Assembly: GCA_004009845.1 (NCBI GenBank)
Contig: RMBW01000023.1
Coordinates: 186,001 to 250,000 of the forward strand
Origin: Davidsoniella eucalypti
Taxonomy: Eukaryota > Ascomycota > Sordariomycetes > Microascales > Ceratocystidaceae
Direction: 5' to 3'
Length of the DNA stretch: 64,000 bases
A program made the translations under genes and the position numbers. Below, one piece after another: positions 23,848-33,703 of the stretch. The notes beneath the pieces were generated by a model that made no database searches, was not told where the DNA came from, and saw only the letters and a list, made by a program, of their open reading frames with translations. Numbering within the stretch: the first letter of the stretch is position 1; each line of letters starts with the position of its first letter.

Positions 23848-25722
23848 TTTCGTTCATGTAGTTGTCTGAAGATGTAGTCGTGCGGTTGTTGGTTCATGGG
23901 ATGGTTAATTTTGACAACCGATTTAGGCTAAATCATATCATGTAAAAGAAAAAGAAACGGTGGTTGTTTTCATTAAGTTATCTTCAACTTGATAAAGGAC
24001 GCCGACCTTAATTGTGTGTGATTATTGTTGGGATTCCTTTGTACAAGAATTAACCCCAACCCTAGAACAATGCTGCCATTTTGGGACACCGCCTTTTAAA
24101 AAAATCCTTGGAATCTCATGGCACAAAGCATGGCAAACTGTAATCGAAGTCGACTAGAACACAAGGCCGTAGCACATTTACATGCAATACGCTTGTTGAT
24201 TCTTAAGGAACAACGGGATATTTTGCTGCAAAAGACGATCAGTACAGCCATAAGCCACTTAGCTATTCAGTATTCCCGCCCATGAGATAGAATTCAAACC
24301 GTGCCTTGATTTATCTTTTTGCTTTGCAACTTCAATGATAAAATTGTCTGTTTTGATTATTTATCATATCTTGGATGCCCTCAAATAACCTTGTATAAGT
24401 CACTAGTATCACGAACTAGATGATATTTTAATCCTCGATAAGCAGAGACTTTCTTTTGGAGATAATATTCTTTGACTGTAATTTCTATAGCCATCGATGT
24501 GCCGTTTAGGGTAGTCCCTTAGTATTGCCTTTTGATATGAAGAGCTGGTTGGTCACTGAATTTTGAATCAAGGCATCCATAGAGATATTCATGGAACCTT
24601 TCGCCATCATGGCCAATTCCGTAATGTTGTGAGGCTCACGTCGGGTAGCGGGTTGACAAATAGTACTGGCATAATCTTTGCTACAAGTAGTTTTATAAAA
24701 GCCGGCAGAAAGAAAAGGCAGTGCCCCAAAGGTTCAGCGGTATAAAGAGAATAGTTGCCTGTATATATAGAGTGACCCAATTGGCTATGCTAGTTGTGTC
24801 GTTAGAGAAATGGCTGTATTTTAGTAAACTAGTCCTTTCCATGAGGCTTTTTTTATATTTTTATATTCGATTTTTATTAAGGTGGAAATGGAGCTCTTGA
24901 TAGCTATGTAGCACTAATACTAGTATACAATGTAAGGTGAAGGACAGTCTACTTCTCAACAGTGATATGCCACTGAGATACAGAATATTTGTTGTGGTTC
25001 GTTATGTGCCATTCCTGCGCACTTCAACTTCTAATCCTCCCCGGGAAATTTACACATGCATTTTGTGAGCTCCTTGTATTATAAGCCCTCTTAGAACGGT
25101 ATGGTTACTACCTGATATATACCTTCTGCAGAACTTCGTAGACTCACTACCATAAGCATAGGGTGGACTTCAGTAGTAGTTTTTGCCCCAGCTGGATTTG
25201 AGCCAAGTATCTCATGCAAGGTATAACGCGCTCCATATTGACAAACTAGTTATAGTTGTACAAATAAGTATTGATAGATGGTCTCTTGGCTTCAACACCG
25301 GACACTAAAAGCCACATGAGATACTCTAAACGACTAGCCATAAGTTTTCAAACATGACATCAGCTAACTACTTTTCTGAAACCTGATCATAACTTCGAAA
25401 TAATCGTAGGTAGATATCAATATTATGGTTGTACTGTTCAATACGATATAACTATAGTAATATTGTAAACACAAAATTACTGTTTTGAGTAAATGTTGCA
25501 CGTTGGGTACAGATGCATATCTATATAGATTACAAAGTTAGGCAGAATTGCCCAACTACTTAGAATGACAAATATGACACAGCCCCGCAAACTTCAGCCT
25601 ATTGCTGTATATCTTGCCTTTTCTTCAATTTATACTCCGCATCTCCATTGCGGAACTCATTTTCTACTCTTTCTCCCATTTCATACATATTCCAGTGTAG
25701 CCAAAAGGCAGCATCTACTACG
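23848..25722. other. Gene-free AT-rich spacer before the NLR-like gene
   Basis: No coding signal or known repeat. The last 100 bases (TTTATACTCCGCATC..) are probably the promoter and leader of the gene at 25723. Confidence 0.55.
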
Positions 25723-28700
25723 ATGGCATCTCTAGCGTGCCCAGATAAAGACGACTATGAGGTTGGCTGGATTTGTGCCCTACCCCGGGAACTGACTGCC
25801 GCCAGACTGATGTTGGATGAAGAGTTCAGACGCCCTGGAGATTGCACCCCTACAAGTTCTAGCAGCTATCTTTATGGGCGTATTGGTGAACATAATGTTG
25901 TTTTGTACTGTTTACCATCCATTGGCCAAGGCCAGGCAGCCGCAGCTGCTACCAGCATGGCGGAGGCGTTTACTACATCTCTTCGCTTCATACTTTTAGT
26001 GGGAATTGGCGCCGGAATCCCTTCTCCAGAACACGACATTCGACTTGGTGATATCGTGGTTGGTACACCCTCGGATACATTTGGTGGTGTTGTTCAATAT
26101 GATGTTGGCAAGCTGCTTCATGACGGGCAGTTCAAAAGACAAGGCCAGCTAAATGCTCCCCCAAATGCCTTGCTATCAGCACTGAAACTTTTCGATTCCA
26201 ATACCGATCTTAGTGACCCCCTGTTTCCGCAATATATCAACGAGGCACTATCACGTAGTGCCAAGGCCAAGAAGAAACTCAGCAGACCAGCATCTCAAAG
26301 CGATAAACTATTTTCCACAGGGCATGAGCATCAATCGAATGCTTCGACTTGTGACTCTTGCCCACAAGAGTGGGAAGTGTCGAGACTAGCACGTGAAGAC
26401 GACGACCCGCAAGTACACTATGGCATCGTCGCATCAGGAAACTCTGTGATGAGAGATGCAAGTCGACGTGACCAGTTGCATCAGGAGATCGGCGCTATAT
26501 GTGTCGAAATGGAAGCTGCTGGCATAACACAGCAATTCCCATGTCTGGTTATTCGGGGCATTTCGGATTATGCAGATACCCATAAAAATGACAAGTGGCA
26601 TGGCTATGCCGCCCTTTCTGCTGCTGCCTTCGCCAAAGAGCTCCTAGGCTATGTGGATAAGAGCAACATCAGTGCCATGACACCCGCCCTAAGAATCGTC
26701 CGTAAGTTATAGTGAAGCCCGTTTCTCTGTAGTGGCTTACTAGATATGTCACGCTAACAAAAAACCATTTAGAAGGACTACATACCAGCATTACATCGAG
26801 CACCGACCGGATTATCAGCCATAAGCAAACTCTACACGACCAAAAGATCAACGAGGCACAGGAACGCAAGCTATCAAGATGCCACCAGAGCTTCAAGACC
26901 ACTTCTTACAGGAAATATAAGGATATGAACCCCGAAGCTGTGGGTGGGACATGTGTTTGGATCCTTGGGAATGACAAATTCACCACCTGGCTCAGCAGCA
27001 CAAACAACGACCTTCTCTGGATCTCCGCTGATCCAGGGTGTGGGAAGTCAGTTTTGAGCAGATTTCTGATCGACAAACAACTAGCTGGAGATACTTTGCA
27101 GGCTCCTTCTTCCTCTGATTCTTTGCCCTCGATTTGCTACTTTTTCTTCAAGGACAATGAAGAACAAAGTAGTCTCACCACGGCTCTTCGTGCGATCGTA
27201 CACCAGCTTTTCTGTCACCAGCCGCGTCTACGGAAACACGCCTTGAATTTTTGGAACCAAAACGGACCCAGGCTTCAGGACGACGTGCTTGAACTCTGGC
27301 AGGTCTTGCTTGCAGCTGTCGACGATGCAAGTTTCACAAACACCTTCATTGTCATAGATGCTTTAGATGAGTGTAAGCGGGAAGACCAAGCTACAATCAT
27401 TCATTTGGTCACTCAGTGGTTTGAGGAGACGAAAGATTCAGGCCGATCATCCTGGCTGAAGATTTTGTGTACTAGTCGTCCTTACTGGGATATTCATGAC
27501 AAGTTTAACCCTGCTGTCAACAGGTTTCCTCAAATCAAGCTTCCCATGGAAGAAGAGGACGATCGAATTCAAGCCGAGATCAATCTATTTACTCGGACCC
27601 GGATCGGAGAGCTTGATATGCCAAAACATCATCGTGACAAGATTGAAGAAACCCTCCTCAGTATGAACAATCGCACATATCTGTGGCTCGACCTCATGAT
27701 GAAACAAATCAAGTTGAAGTCAACAAGACTTGATTTGCAGCCCGACGATCTCGATCTGATTCCTACGACTTTGACTGAAGCTTACAAAAATATTCTGCGG
27801 CGAATTGAGCCTACCAACCTACAACATTCCATCCTTATCCTTCAACTTGTTGTTGGTGCACGACGTCCACTCACGGTTTCCGAAATGAGAGTTGCCATGA
27901 ATTTGCAGCTACGGAGCTCTACTTCCATTCAAGACGCCACTGCTGACTGCAACTATCTGGAGGAGAGGCTACGCGATCTATCTGGCCTCTTTGTTTTTAT
28001 CAGAGAGTCTACAGTTTATCTCATCCATCGAACAGCTAAGGAGTTCTTATTAGAAACGTCTATTCAACTATCCGATAAACATCTTTCTTGTATGCCGCAT
28101 ATTACTGAAGAGATCTGGTCGGCGATTTGCTGCAGATACATCTCTCTGCAAGAGGTGCAGAATTCCTTTAAGTCCCCCGAAGAGAAGAACGGAAATACTG
28201 CAACTTTAGACTTCTACCGCTATGTCAGTGATAATTGGTATAGACACGTCTGTGGGATTCCTAGCACTTCAGACATGCGTCTTCAATATGCTAGGATTTT
28301 GATTAAAAAGGTTGATAATATCAATCACGAGGGTTATGATAATCGATCAACTGCTCTCATATATTGTTGCTCAGAAGGCCATCTTGATATTGTTTATTTC
28401 GTGATAGAAGGCGGAGCTAACATCAATCAGAAAATTTTACATGATCATAATGCTCTTATAGCAGCTAGCTCTAGAGGCCACCTTGATATTGTTAAGTTCC
28501 TCGTCGCAATTGGAGCTGATATCGGCCACACTGGTTGGGGTCGGAATACTGATCTTTTAGCAGCTAGCGGAGCTGGCATCAATCAGATAATTTTACATGG
28601 TCGTACTGCTCTTACAGCAGCTAGCTCTGGAGGCCACCTTGATATTGTTGAGTTCTTGATCGAAAATAGAGCTGATTTCAGCCATTATGATTCTTATGGG

Positions 28701-28775
28701 AATACTGTTCTTACAGCACCTAGCTCTAGATACCGTCGTCCTGGTCGCTCAATTCTTGATCAAGAGTGGTGCTAA
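25723..28775 (+). CDS. Fungal NLR-like protein: nucleoside-phosphorylase-like + NACHT + ankyrin repeats
   Basis: Exons 25723-26701 and 26773-28775, 71-nt intron (GTAAGT...TTTAG), 993 aa. Residues about 10-325 form a PNP_UDP-type domain: YEVGWICALPREL, LVGIGAGIPS..DIRLGDIVVG, then CVEMEAAGI and VIRGISDYADTHKN. The CHQSFKTTSYRKYKDMNP linker precedes a NACHT domain with Walker A ADPGCGKS (412-419) and Walker B FIVIDALDEC (518-527). Ankyrin-type repeats fill about 844-993 (ALIAASSRGHLDIVKFL..). Fungal proteins of this architecture belong to the NLR repertoire tied to non-self recognition and heterokaryon incompatibility; ligand and outcome here are unknown. One middle ankyrin repeat lacks about 19 residues, and the last repeat runs out of frame before the stop. 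The enzyme-like domain may hydrolyse or sense nucleosides. Confidence 0.9.
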
Positions 28776-29321
28776 ACACCAATCATGAAACATCTCATTG
28801 TTAGACTACTCTTGGTAATTGATATCGATTTCGATAAGTCGATATCTTGTTAGGTAGTAGGGTAGGACGCTATATCTGGGTTTCACTCCCTCTTGGGTAC
28901 TTGCGGAACCTTCAAGGCTATCACGTTCATTCTGTCTCTCCATTTCTAAAATACTGGTTTTACTTTTAGTTCGAATCTTCTCTTCCACTTTCAATATCAA
29001 CCTGCAGTTGGGCCTGTATTTTCTCCAGTTAATAATATTCCCGTAACGTAGAATGTATCGCCCTCCATCATCCTTAAATAGAGGCTGTCATAAAGGCCTA
29101 GCCTCTTTTCTGATTTGAGTTATCTTGTCCGTTTGTAATTGTGTCCCGTCGTTGTCTCTTTTTCCGGTAATTTCTATCCCCTTGAAGTCAAAGCGTTTCT
29201 GATTAGAGCAGACTTATTGTGTAGCACTTGCCGTCGTTCCGAACGAAAGTTCTGGAAACTTATAGGAATTCTCTTTCGAAAGTAGCTTTTTGACAAACAA
29301 AGCTAGTCCGGAGGGTTCCTT
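28776..29321. other. Spacer between NLR-like gene and retroelement patch
   Basis: No gene. The segment 29215-29321, read on the minus strand, extends the RNase H element past its first stop for about 35 codons, so the relic really ends near 29220. Confidence 0.5.
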
Positions 29322-30322
29322 CTACCGCTGGCACTGTGGCCGGTTTCTTTCAGTCTCTGTATGTTCGAAACGGTCATGGTACTCCGCAAAGTTGCCATGA
29401 CTTGTCCGGGCAGTTAGGATCCGTCCCACCGTAGATCTGTGCTGGTCTTTAAACCAGTCCACCTTGTAGACAGTCTTTGTTTCAAAACGAACCCCAAGGT
29501 GCTTTCTCGGCTCGCACTCTGCTATCCATGACTTGAAGTCGGCATTTAGCTGTGCGTTTTTCCATCTGTGGGCAGAAGTAAGGGATATATGGTCACGGTC
29601 GGGGTCCACAAGCTTAGTATTGCTTGTACACCCTTGTTTCGCCAACTTGTCAACTAGCTCGTTGCCAGGAACATTAGTGTGCCCTGGGACCCATCTGATA
29701 CCACCGACCGCTAGCTCTACACGCTCAGTGCCTCCTTTCCACTCATGGAGTAAGCTTCGGATCTTGTTGACAGCCTCTTGAGAAGTTCCATTCTTACCCG
29801 CCATATTGGAGATGCGTTGTGCAACACCCAAATTGTCAAGGCACAGATATAGACTGCCTGCATCGGGAGGAGCATGCTTGATGGCCGCTTGGACTGCATT
29901 TTCTGCAGCAATGGCCTCTGTGTCGGCCACTTCTCGTAAAGAGCCACATGACCCTAGACCTTCACACAGTTTGATGCCCTCATAAAAGACTGCCCAGCCA
30001 GCTGTCCTGCCCTTCTCATCGCGAGAACCATCGGAGTAAACCCATAACGTTTTCGGGTCTGCCTCAGCCACCTCTTTCAAATGATGTTTGGCGGCTTCTT
30101 CTTTGTCTAGTTGCGGTGGCAGACAGTCATGGGGGCCCTTTTCTTCTGGGAAGAGTCTGTTCGACTCTTTAATCGGCACCGGTAGTAATTTCTTGTACAC
30201 ATCGATGTGTCCTTCTATCTCTGTGATGCACAGCGGGTGTCGAGAGTCTACTGTGGAAGCCCGAATGGCGGCGGCTCTATCAAGGTCCTTCAGTATCATC
30301 TCCATGTTTGCGAACGAGGAGA
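29322..30322 (-). pseudogene. 5'-truncated LINE: RNase H domain and C-terminal part of ORF2
   Basis: An open frame on the minus strand encodes an RNase H domain with all four catalytic acidic positions recognisable: SDGS, DTEA, CLDN and GNELVDKLAK, plus the WVPGHTNVPGN block. The following part (TVGRILTARTSHGNFAEYHDRF) is the usual Tad/L1-type ORF2 end before a Cys-rich motif. There a TAG codon interrupts the frame, after which it continues openly for about 35 codons. No reverse transcriptase or endonuclease part is present, so the copy is truncated at its 5' side and non-autonomous. The apparent extra N-terminus (poly-Cys) comes from the neighbouring (CAA)n tail. Confidence 0.85.
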
Positions 30323-30323
30323 G

Positions 30324-30362
30324 GATTTTAGGAAGAGAATAAATATAACAACAACAACAACA
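30324..30362 (+). repeat. LINE 3' tail, family A, with short (CAA)n
   Basis: TTTAGGAAGAGAATAAATATA followed by ACAACAACAAC. The same tail ends the copies at 31260 and 32049. Here it directly abuts the start of the minus-strand RNase H relic, with no upstream body of its own, so it is the stump of an extremely truncated or overwritten insertion. Confidence 0.7.
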
Positions 30363-30364
30363 TC

Positions 30365-30509
30365 GGGTATCCATGAAGGCGTCCTATGGAGCCCGGGAGG
30401 GTAGTCCGGACCCGGACTAGGATACGGGTGGAAGTGGATAAGATATACCGGAGACAGAAAAATCGGCACGACCGGACTCGAAAATCCACTCGTAATAGTT
30501 TAGGAAGAG
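30365..30509 (+). repeat. 145-bp repeat unit, copy 1
   Basis: Identical to 31916-32060 except for one base (GCCCGGGAGGG versus GCCCGAGAGGG), in the same orientation. It ends with TTTAGGAAGAG, the start of the family A tail, so it is the 3' part of a family A element. Instead of the A tail it runs straight into a family B tail in inverse orientation. Confidence 0.85.
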
Positions 30510-30568
30510 ATTTGATTTGATTTGATTATATTTAACGTCTACCTAAATCACTAAGATCATACGACGCC
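30509..30568 (-). repeat. LINE 3' tail, family B
   Basis: On the minus strand the sequence reads GGCGTCGTATGATCTTAG..., then GACGTTAAATATA and (ATCAA)n. The same 3' end is found at 33162-33198, 41808-41833 and 43888-43945. Here it sits within the family A terminus, a nested insertion. More element sequence may extend to about 30600. Confidence 0.75.
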
Positions 30569-30704
30569 GGATTGGTTACCGGACAGATATTTAACGTCTT
30601 CCGCTTGACAAACTCAATAGCTTTGTATGTGCGGGACGAGACCGTCCCCTAGCCCCGAAGAACTAGTGGTCCATACCTCCACTATGAGCAGCAAAAACAA
30701 ATAC

Positions 30705-30732
30705 AAAAAAAAAAAAAAAAAAAAAAAAAAAA
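30705..30732. repeat. Poly(A) tract, 28 bp
   Basis: Uninterrupted A28 just outside the left arm of the large inverted repeat. It could be the tail of another insertion. Confidence 0.85.
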
Positions 30733-30739
30733 CCAGTGC

Positions 30740-31279
30740 ATCCACAAAAGCTATTCCCCAAAAGACAGATCCACAAAACCAACTCCTAAGTGGAGCTACC
30801 ATCCCCACTATTCAGTGAGCCTCCAAGAGGCAGGTGATCGTGGCCGTAAGAATGAAAAATTTGGCGTAATCGAGTCGGGTGCTATGGATGAAGCAACAGC
30901 GACAAGATTCCCGCGCCGCGGGGTCGGGCATCCGGAACCTTCAAAAGGCTGCCCGCCGTGTGTGAGTGTGGCTCCCTGAGGTGAGTGGATAGACTCGGGA
31001 GACCAACGATCGAAAAGGTGCGGGGTCGGTCGCTGGTGAGAACATCCCTCGAGAGGGGAAATCGGGCTCAAGGCCTCACGAAACGGTGCTTCGAAGTCGA
31101 CAAGTGTCGAAAAAGAAAACGAGAATGGACAGCAGCATTGGGGATATGTGCTGGTCGCTCTTAAAACCCACGACGAAGGGGAAAAATTCGTCTTTGGACG
31201 GAGGGGGAGGTACTCGAACTCAAAGGTACCCCCCCGAGGGTTGTAGGAGGGAAGGTTGGTTTAGGAAGAGAATAAATAT

Positions 31280-31317
<38 letters not shown>

Positions 31318-31905
31318 ACAACAACAACAACAACAACAACAACCAACCTTCCCTCCTACAACCCTCGGGGGGGTAACTTTGAGTTCAAGTTACCTCCCCC
31401 TTTGTCCAAAGACGAATTTTTCCCCTTTCGTCGTGGGTTTTCAAGAGCGACCAGCACATATTCCCGATGCTGCTGTCCATTCTTTTTATCTTTTAGACGC
31501 TTGTCTTTATTGATGCATCGAGTTATGAGGCCTTGAGCCCGACTTTTTCCTCTCTCGAGGGATGTTCTCACCAACAATCGCCCCCTTTTCGCCACACTCT
31601 CTCGCGATCGCTGGTCTCCCGAGTCACTACACACTACAAAGCTCAGGGAGACACACTCATACTCGAAGGGCAACCTATTTTTGAAGGTTCCGGAAGCCCA
31701 ACCCGCGGCGCGGGAGTCTTGTCGCTGTGCCTCTACCATCGCACCCGACTCGACTACGCCAATTTTTCTCTTCTCTCGACACTCGATCACCAGCCTCTTG
31801 GAGGCGCGTCGGATGGTGCGGTCACCTGATTACGTGGATGGTAGCCCCACTTAGGGCTTGGATGAGGTGGGTCTTTTTTATGGGGAATGGTTTGAGGATG
31901 TTTCG
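30740..31905. repeat. Large imperfect inverted repeat (arms about 0.5 kb, 83-bp centre)
   Basis: The left arm (about 30740-31259) and right arm (31343-about 31905) are reverse complements. The inner 60 bp are nearly identical (CCAACCTTCCCTCCTACAAC at 31343 mirrors 31240-31259). Divergence increases outward but landmarks persist, for example CCTCCAAGAGGCAGGTGATCG at about 30820 against CGATCACCAGCCTCTTGGAGG at about 31784. The centre is a family A tail with (CAA)n. Read outward to centre, both arms look like 3' parts of the same retroelement family meeting tail to tail. ORFs inside are not coding. Confidence 0.8.
31260..31342 (+). repeat. Family A tail with (CAA)n at the centre of the inverted repeat
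   Basis: TTTAGGAAGAGAATAAATATA, then about 20 CAA units with one interruption (AACAAACAAC). It terminates the left-arm element. Confidence 0.85.
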
Positions 31906-31915
31906 AAGTTACAGG

Positions 31916-32069
31916 GGGTATCCATGAAGGCGTCCTATGGAGCCCGAGAGGGTAGTCCGGACCCGGACTAGGATACGGGTGGAAGTGGATAAGATATACC
32001 GGAGACAGAAAAATCGGCACGACCGGACTCGAAAATCCACTCGTAATAGTTTAGGAAGAGAATAAATAT

Positions 32070-32130
<61 letters not shown>

Positions 32131-32131
32131 C
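31916..32131 (+). mobile_element. Family A LINE 3' end, 145-bp unit copy 2 plus (CAA)n, abutting tRNA-Trp
   Basis: The 145-bp unit (31916-32060) is followed by AATAAATATA and about 20 perfect CAA units that end one base before the mature 5' end of tRNA-Trp at 32132. It is a 5'-truncated LINE 3' end in the same direction as the tRNA. It leaves no native upstream sequence next to the tRNA; transcription would still be possible from the internal A and B boxes. Confidence 0.75.
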
Positions 32132-32203
32132 GGCCCTATGGCGCAACGGTAGCGCGTTTGACTCCAGATCAAAAGGTTATCCGTTCAAATCGGGTTGGGG
32201 TCA
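32132..32203 (+). tRNA. tRNA-Trp (CCA), no intron
   Basis: A 72-nt cloverleaf. Acceptor GGCCCTA pairs with TGGGGTC (G-T and T-G wobble tolerated), discriminator A. Anticodon stem TTTGA/TCAAA with loop CTCCAGA gives anticodon CCA at 32164-32166. T arm ATCCG-TTCAAAT-CGGGT; B box GTTCAAATC. A T7 Pol III terminator follows at about 32212. Confidence 0.93.
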
Positions 32204-33161
32204 GTATCTTGTTTTTTTGGCGTTTTGGCGTTGTATGAAAGATATGCTTTACAAGCATATCTTTTCTAGAATAGCTACTGGCCTTTCGGAATAACTCATC
32301 TTAACTTTTTCTATTTGCTGGTATATTGGGTAGCCAACCCTAGAGCTGCGGACTTATCCTCAAGCTACACTAAACAAAGAATTATCTCAGCCCCAAAGCT
32401 GGGCCATAAAGAGTCATACGAGATGCTCGAATCTAAGTACGTAGGACTACAATACTAGAAATTAAGGCCACGCGTCTGACACTAGAAGGCCTCGCTCGTC
32501 CTTGAAATCCAGCTATGCCACAAATATTCATAGCTTTGTTTCTAGTGTAACCATCTGAGACGACAACATCCTTGGTGGCAAAAGGAAAGAGGTCATCAAT
32601 GCTGAGATATTCCTTGTACGACATGGACTCGGAGACATCATCTCATAAATGAGGGAAGAGTGTAATGATGTCTGGATCTCCCTATTATCCAGCTGCCATG
32701 ACTCACTTGAATAGGACCTCCAGCAAGACAGTGTCATTCCGGAATTGAATTAATGGTGTTAAAGCAAAAATCCAACACTAAAAGACCATTTACATAATAG
32801 TAACATTCATTGCATCTATAACCTAGGTCATGTCATGAAAGAATCTCCCGAAACGACATATGTGCGTGCAAGCTTGGCAGTCATTCAAAGTTCTGGACAC
32901 CTTCATATATAACTACAGCATACTAATAGTACAAACAAGACATCCAAGTAAATATCAAACAGTAGGCATATGTAAGCAAACCAGGGCACCAAGGACAAGA
33001 GTTATAGATAATAGAGGACTCGGCGTTTCCGCTCACGGAGCTCTCCCGAAGTTCATTTGGCTTCGGCTATATTTAATGCCACTCTTCAATACAGGGGCTG
33101 TATGACACTAGATGGGCTACGAGATATATATTGTATATGTATTTTATCGTCTTGGGCATCG
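32204..33161. other. Spacer between tRNA-Trp and tRNA-Ser
   Basis: AT-rich. Includes the Pol III terminator of tRNA-Trp and a short inverted repeat AAGATATGC...GCATATCTT at about 32240-32265. No gene recognised. Confidence 0.55.
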
Positions 33162-33198
33162 GATTTGATTTGATTTGATTATATTTAACGACTACCTA
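33162..33198 (-). repeat. LINE 3' tail, family B, 159 bp upstream of tRNA-Ser
   Basis: GATTTGATTTGATTTGATTATATTTAACG on the plus strand is the reverse complement of the family B end. One base differs (GACTACCTA against GTCTACCTA). No clear target-site duplication was found. Confidence 0.65.
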
Positions 33199-33356
33199 TT
33201 CCCCTCCGCTGTACTTATCTAGCCCGCTGATTGGGCTTCTTCTCCAAGCGCATGGGCTCTCTAAAGCCGCCATTAGATGTGCCTCCACATTTTCAGCGCG
33301 GGAAGCTACTACACTATATATTAAATGATAAACTTAAACTATCATCGGATTATCAA

Positions 33357-33463
33357 GGCACTATGGCCGAGTGGTTAAGGCGCTGCCCTGCTAGTATTCA
33401 ACTTGAACACCAGTAGTTAAGGCAGTTCGTTCGCGAGCGCGTGTTCGAATCACGTTGGTGTCG
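33357..33463 (+). tRNA. tRNA-Ser (GCT) with a 26-nt intron
   Basis: A 107-nt class II tRNA. Acceptor GGCACTA/TGGTGTC, discriminator G. Anticodon stem CTGCC/GGCAG; loop CTGCTA..A gives anticodon GCT at 33390-33392. The intron (33394-33419) sits at the canonical position after base 37. The long variable arm TTCGTTCGCGAGCG and T arm GCGTG-TTCGAAT-CACGT support Ser. A T5 terminator follows at 33471. Confidence 0.93.
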
Positions 33464-33703
33464 GCATTCCTTTTTGGGGTTGAACGTTGAGTCTGGTGGA
33501 TTTCAACTATGACCAAACCTTTTTGCGGGTTCGGCCAACAGCTCACTCAAATGGCTTTGCGATAATCGACATCTCTTTACTGGTTCATCTACTGAATACA
33601 TGTGATTGGGTCAGTAGCTCTTGCTTAGTCCAAAGGATATCGCGAGGATCGAGTTGCTTAGTTCCTGATTCAATATTATTTTATCCAACACCCGAAATCC
33701 AAA

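Noticed and set aside
30627..30818. ORF with a long Lys run
   Set aside because: Translation of the A28 tract; the ORF at 13424-13759 arises in the same way from A31.
31161..31346. Minus-strand ORF with poly-Val and poly-Cys
   Set aside because: It is only the translation of the (CAA)n microsatellite; the same holds for the ORFs at 31909-32172 and the start of the ORF ending at 30374.
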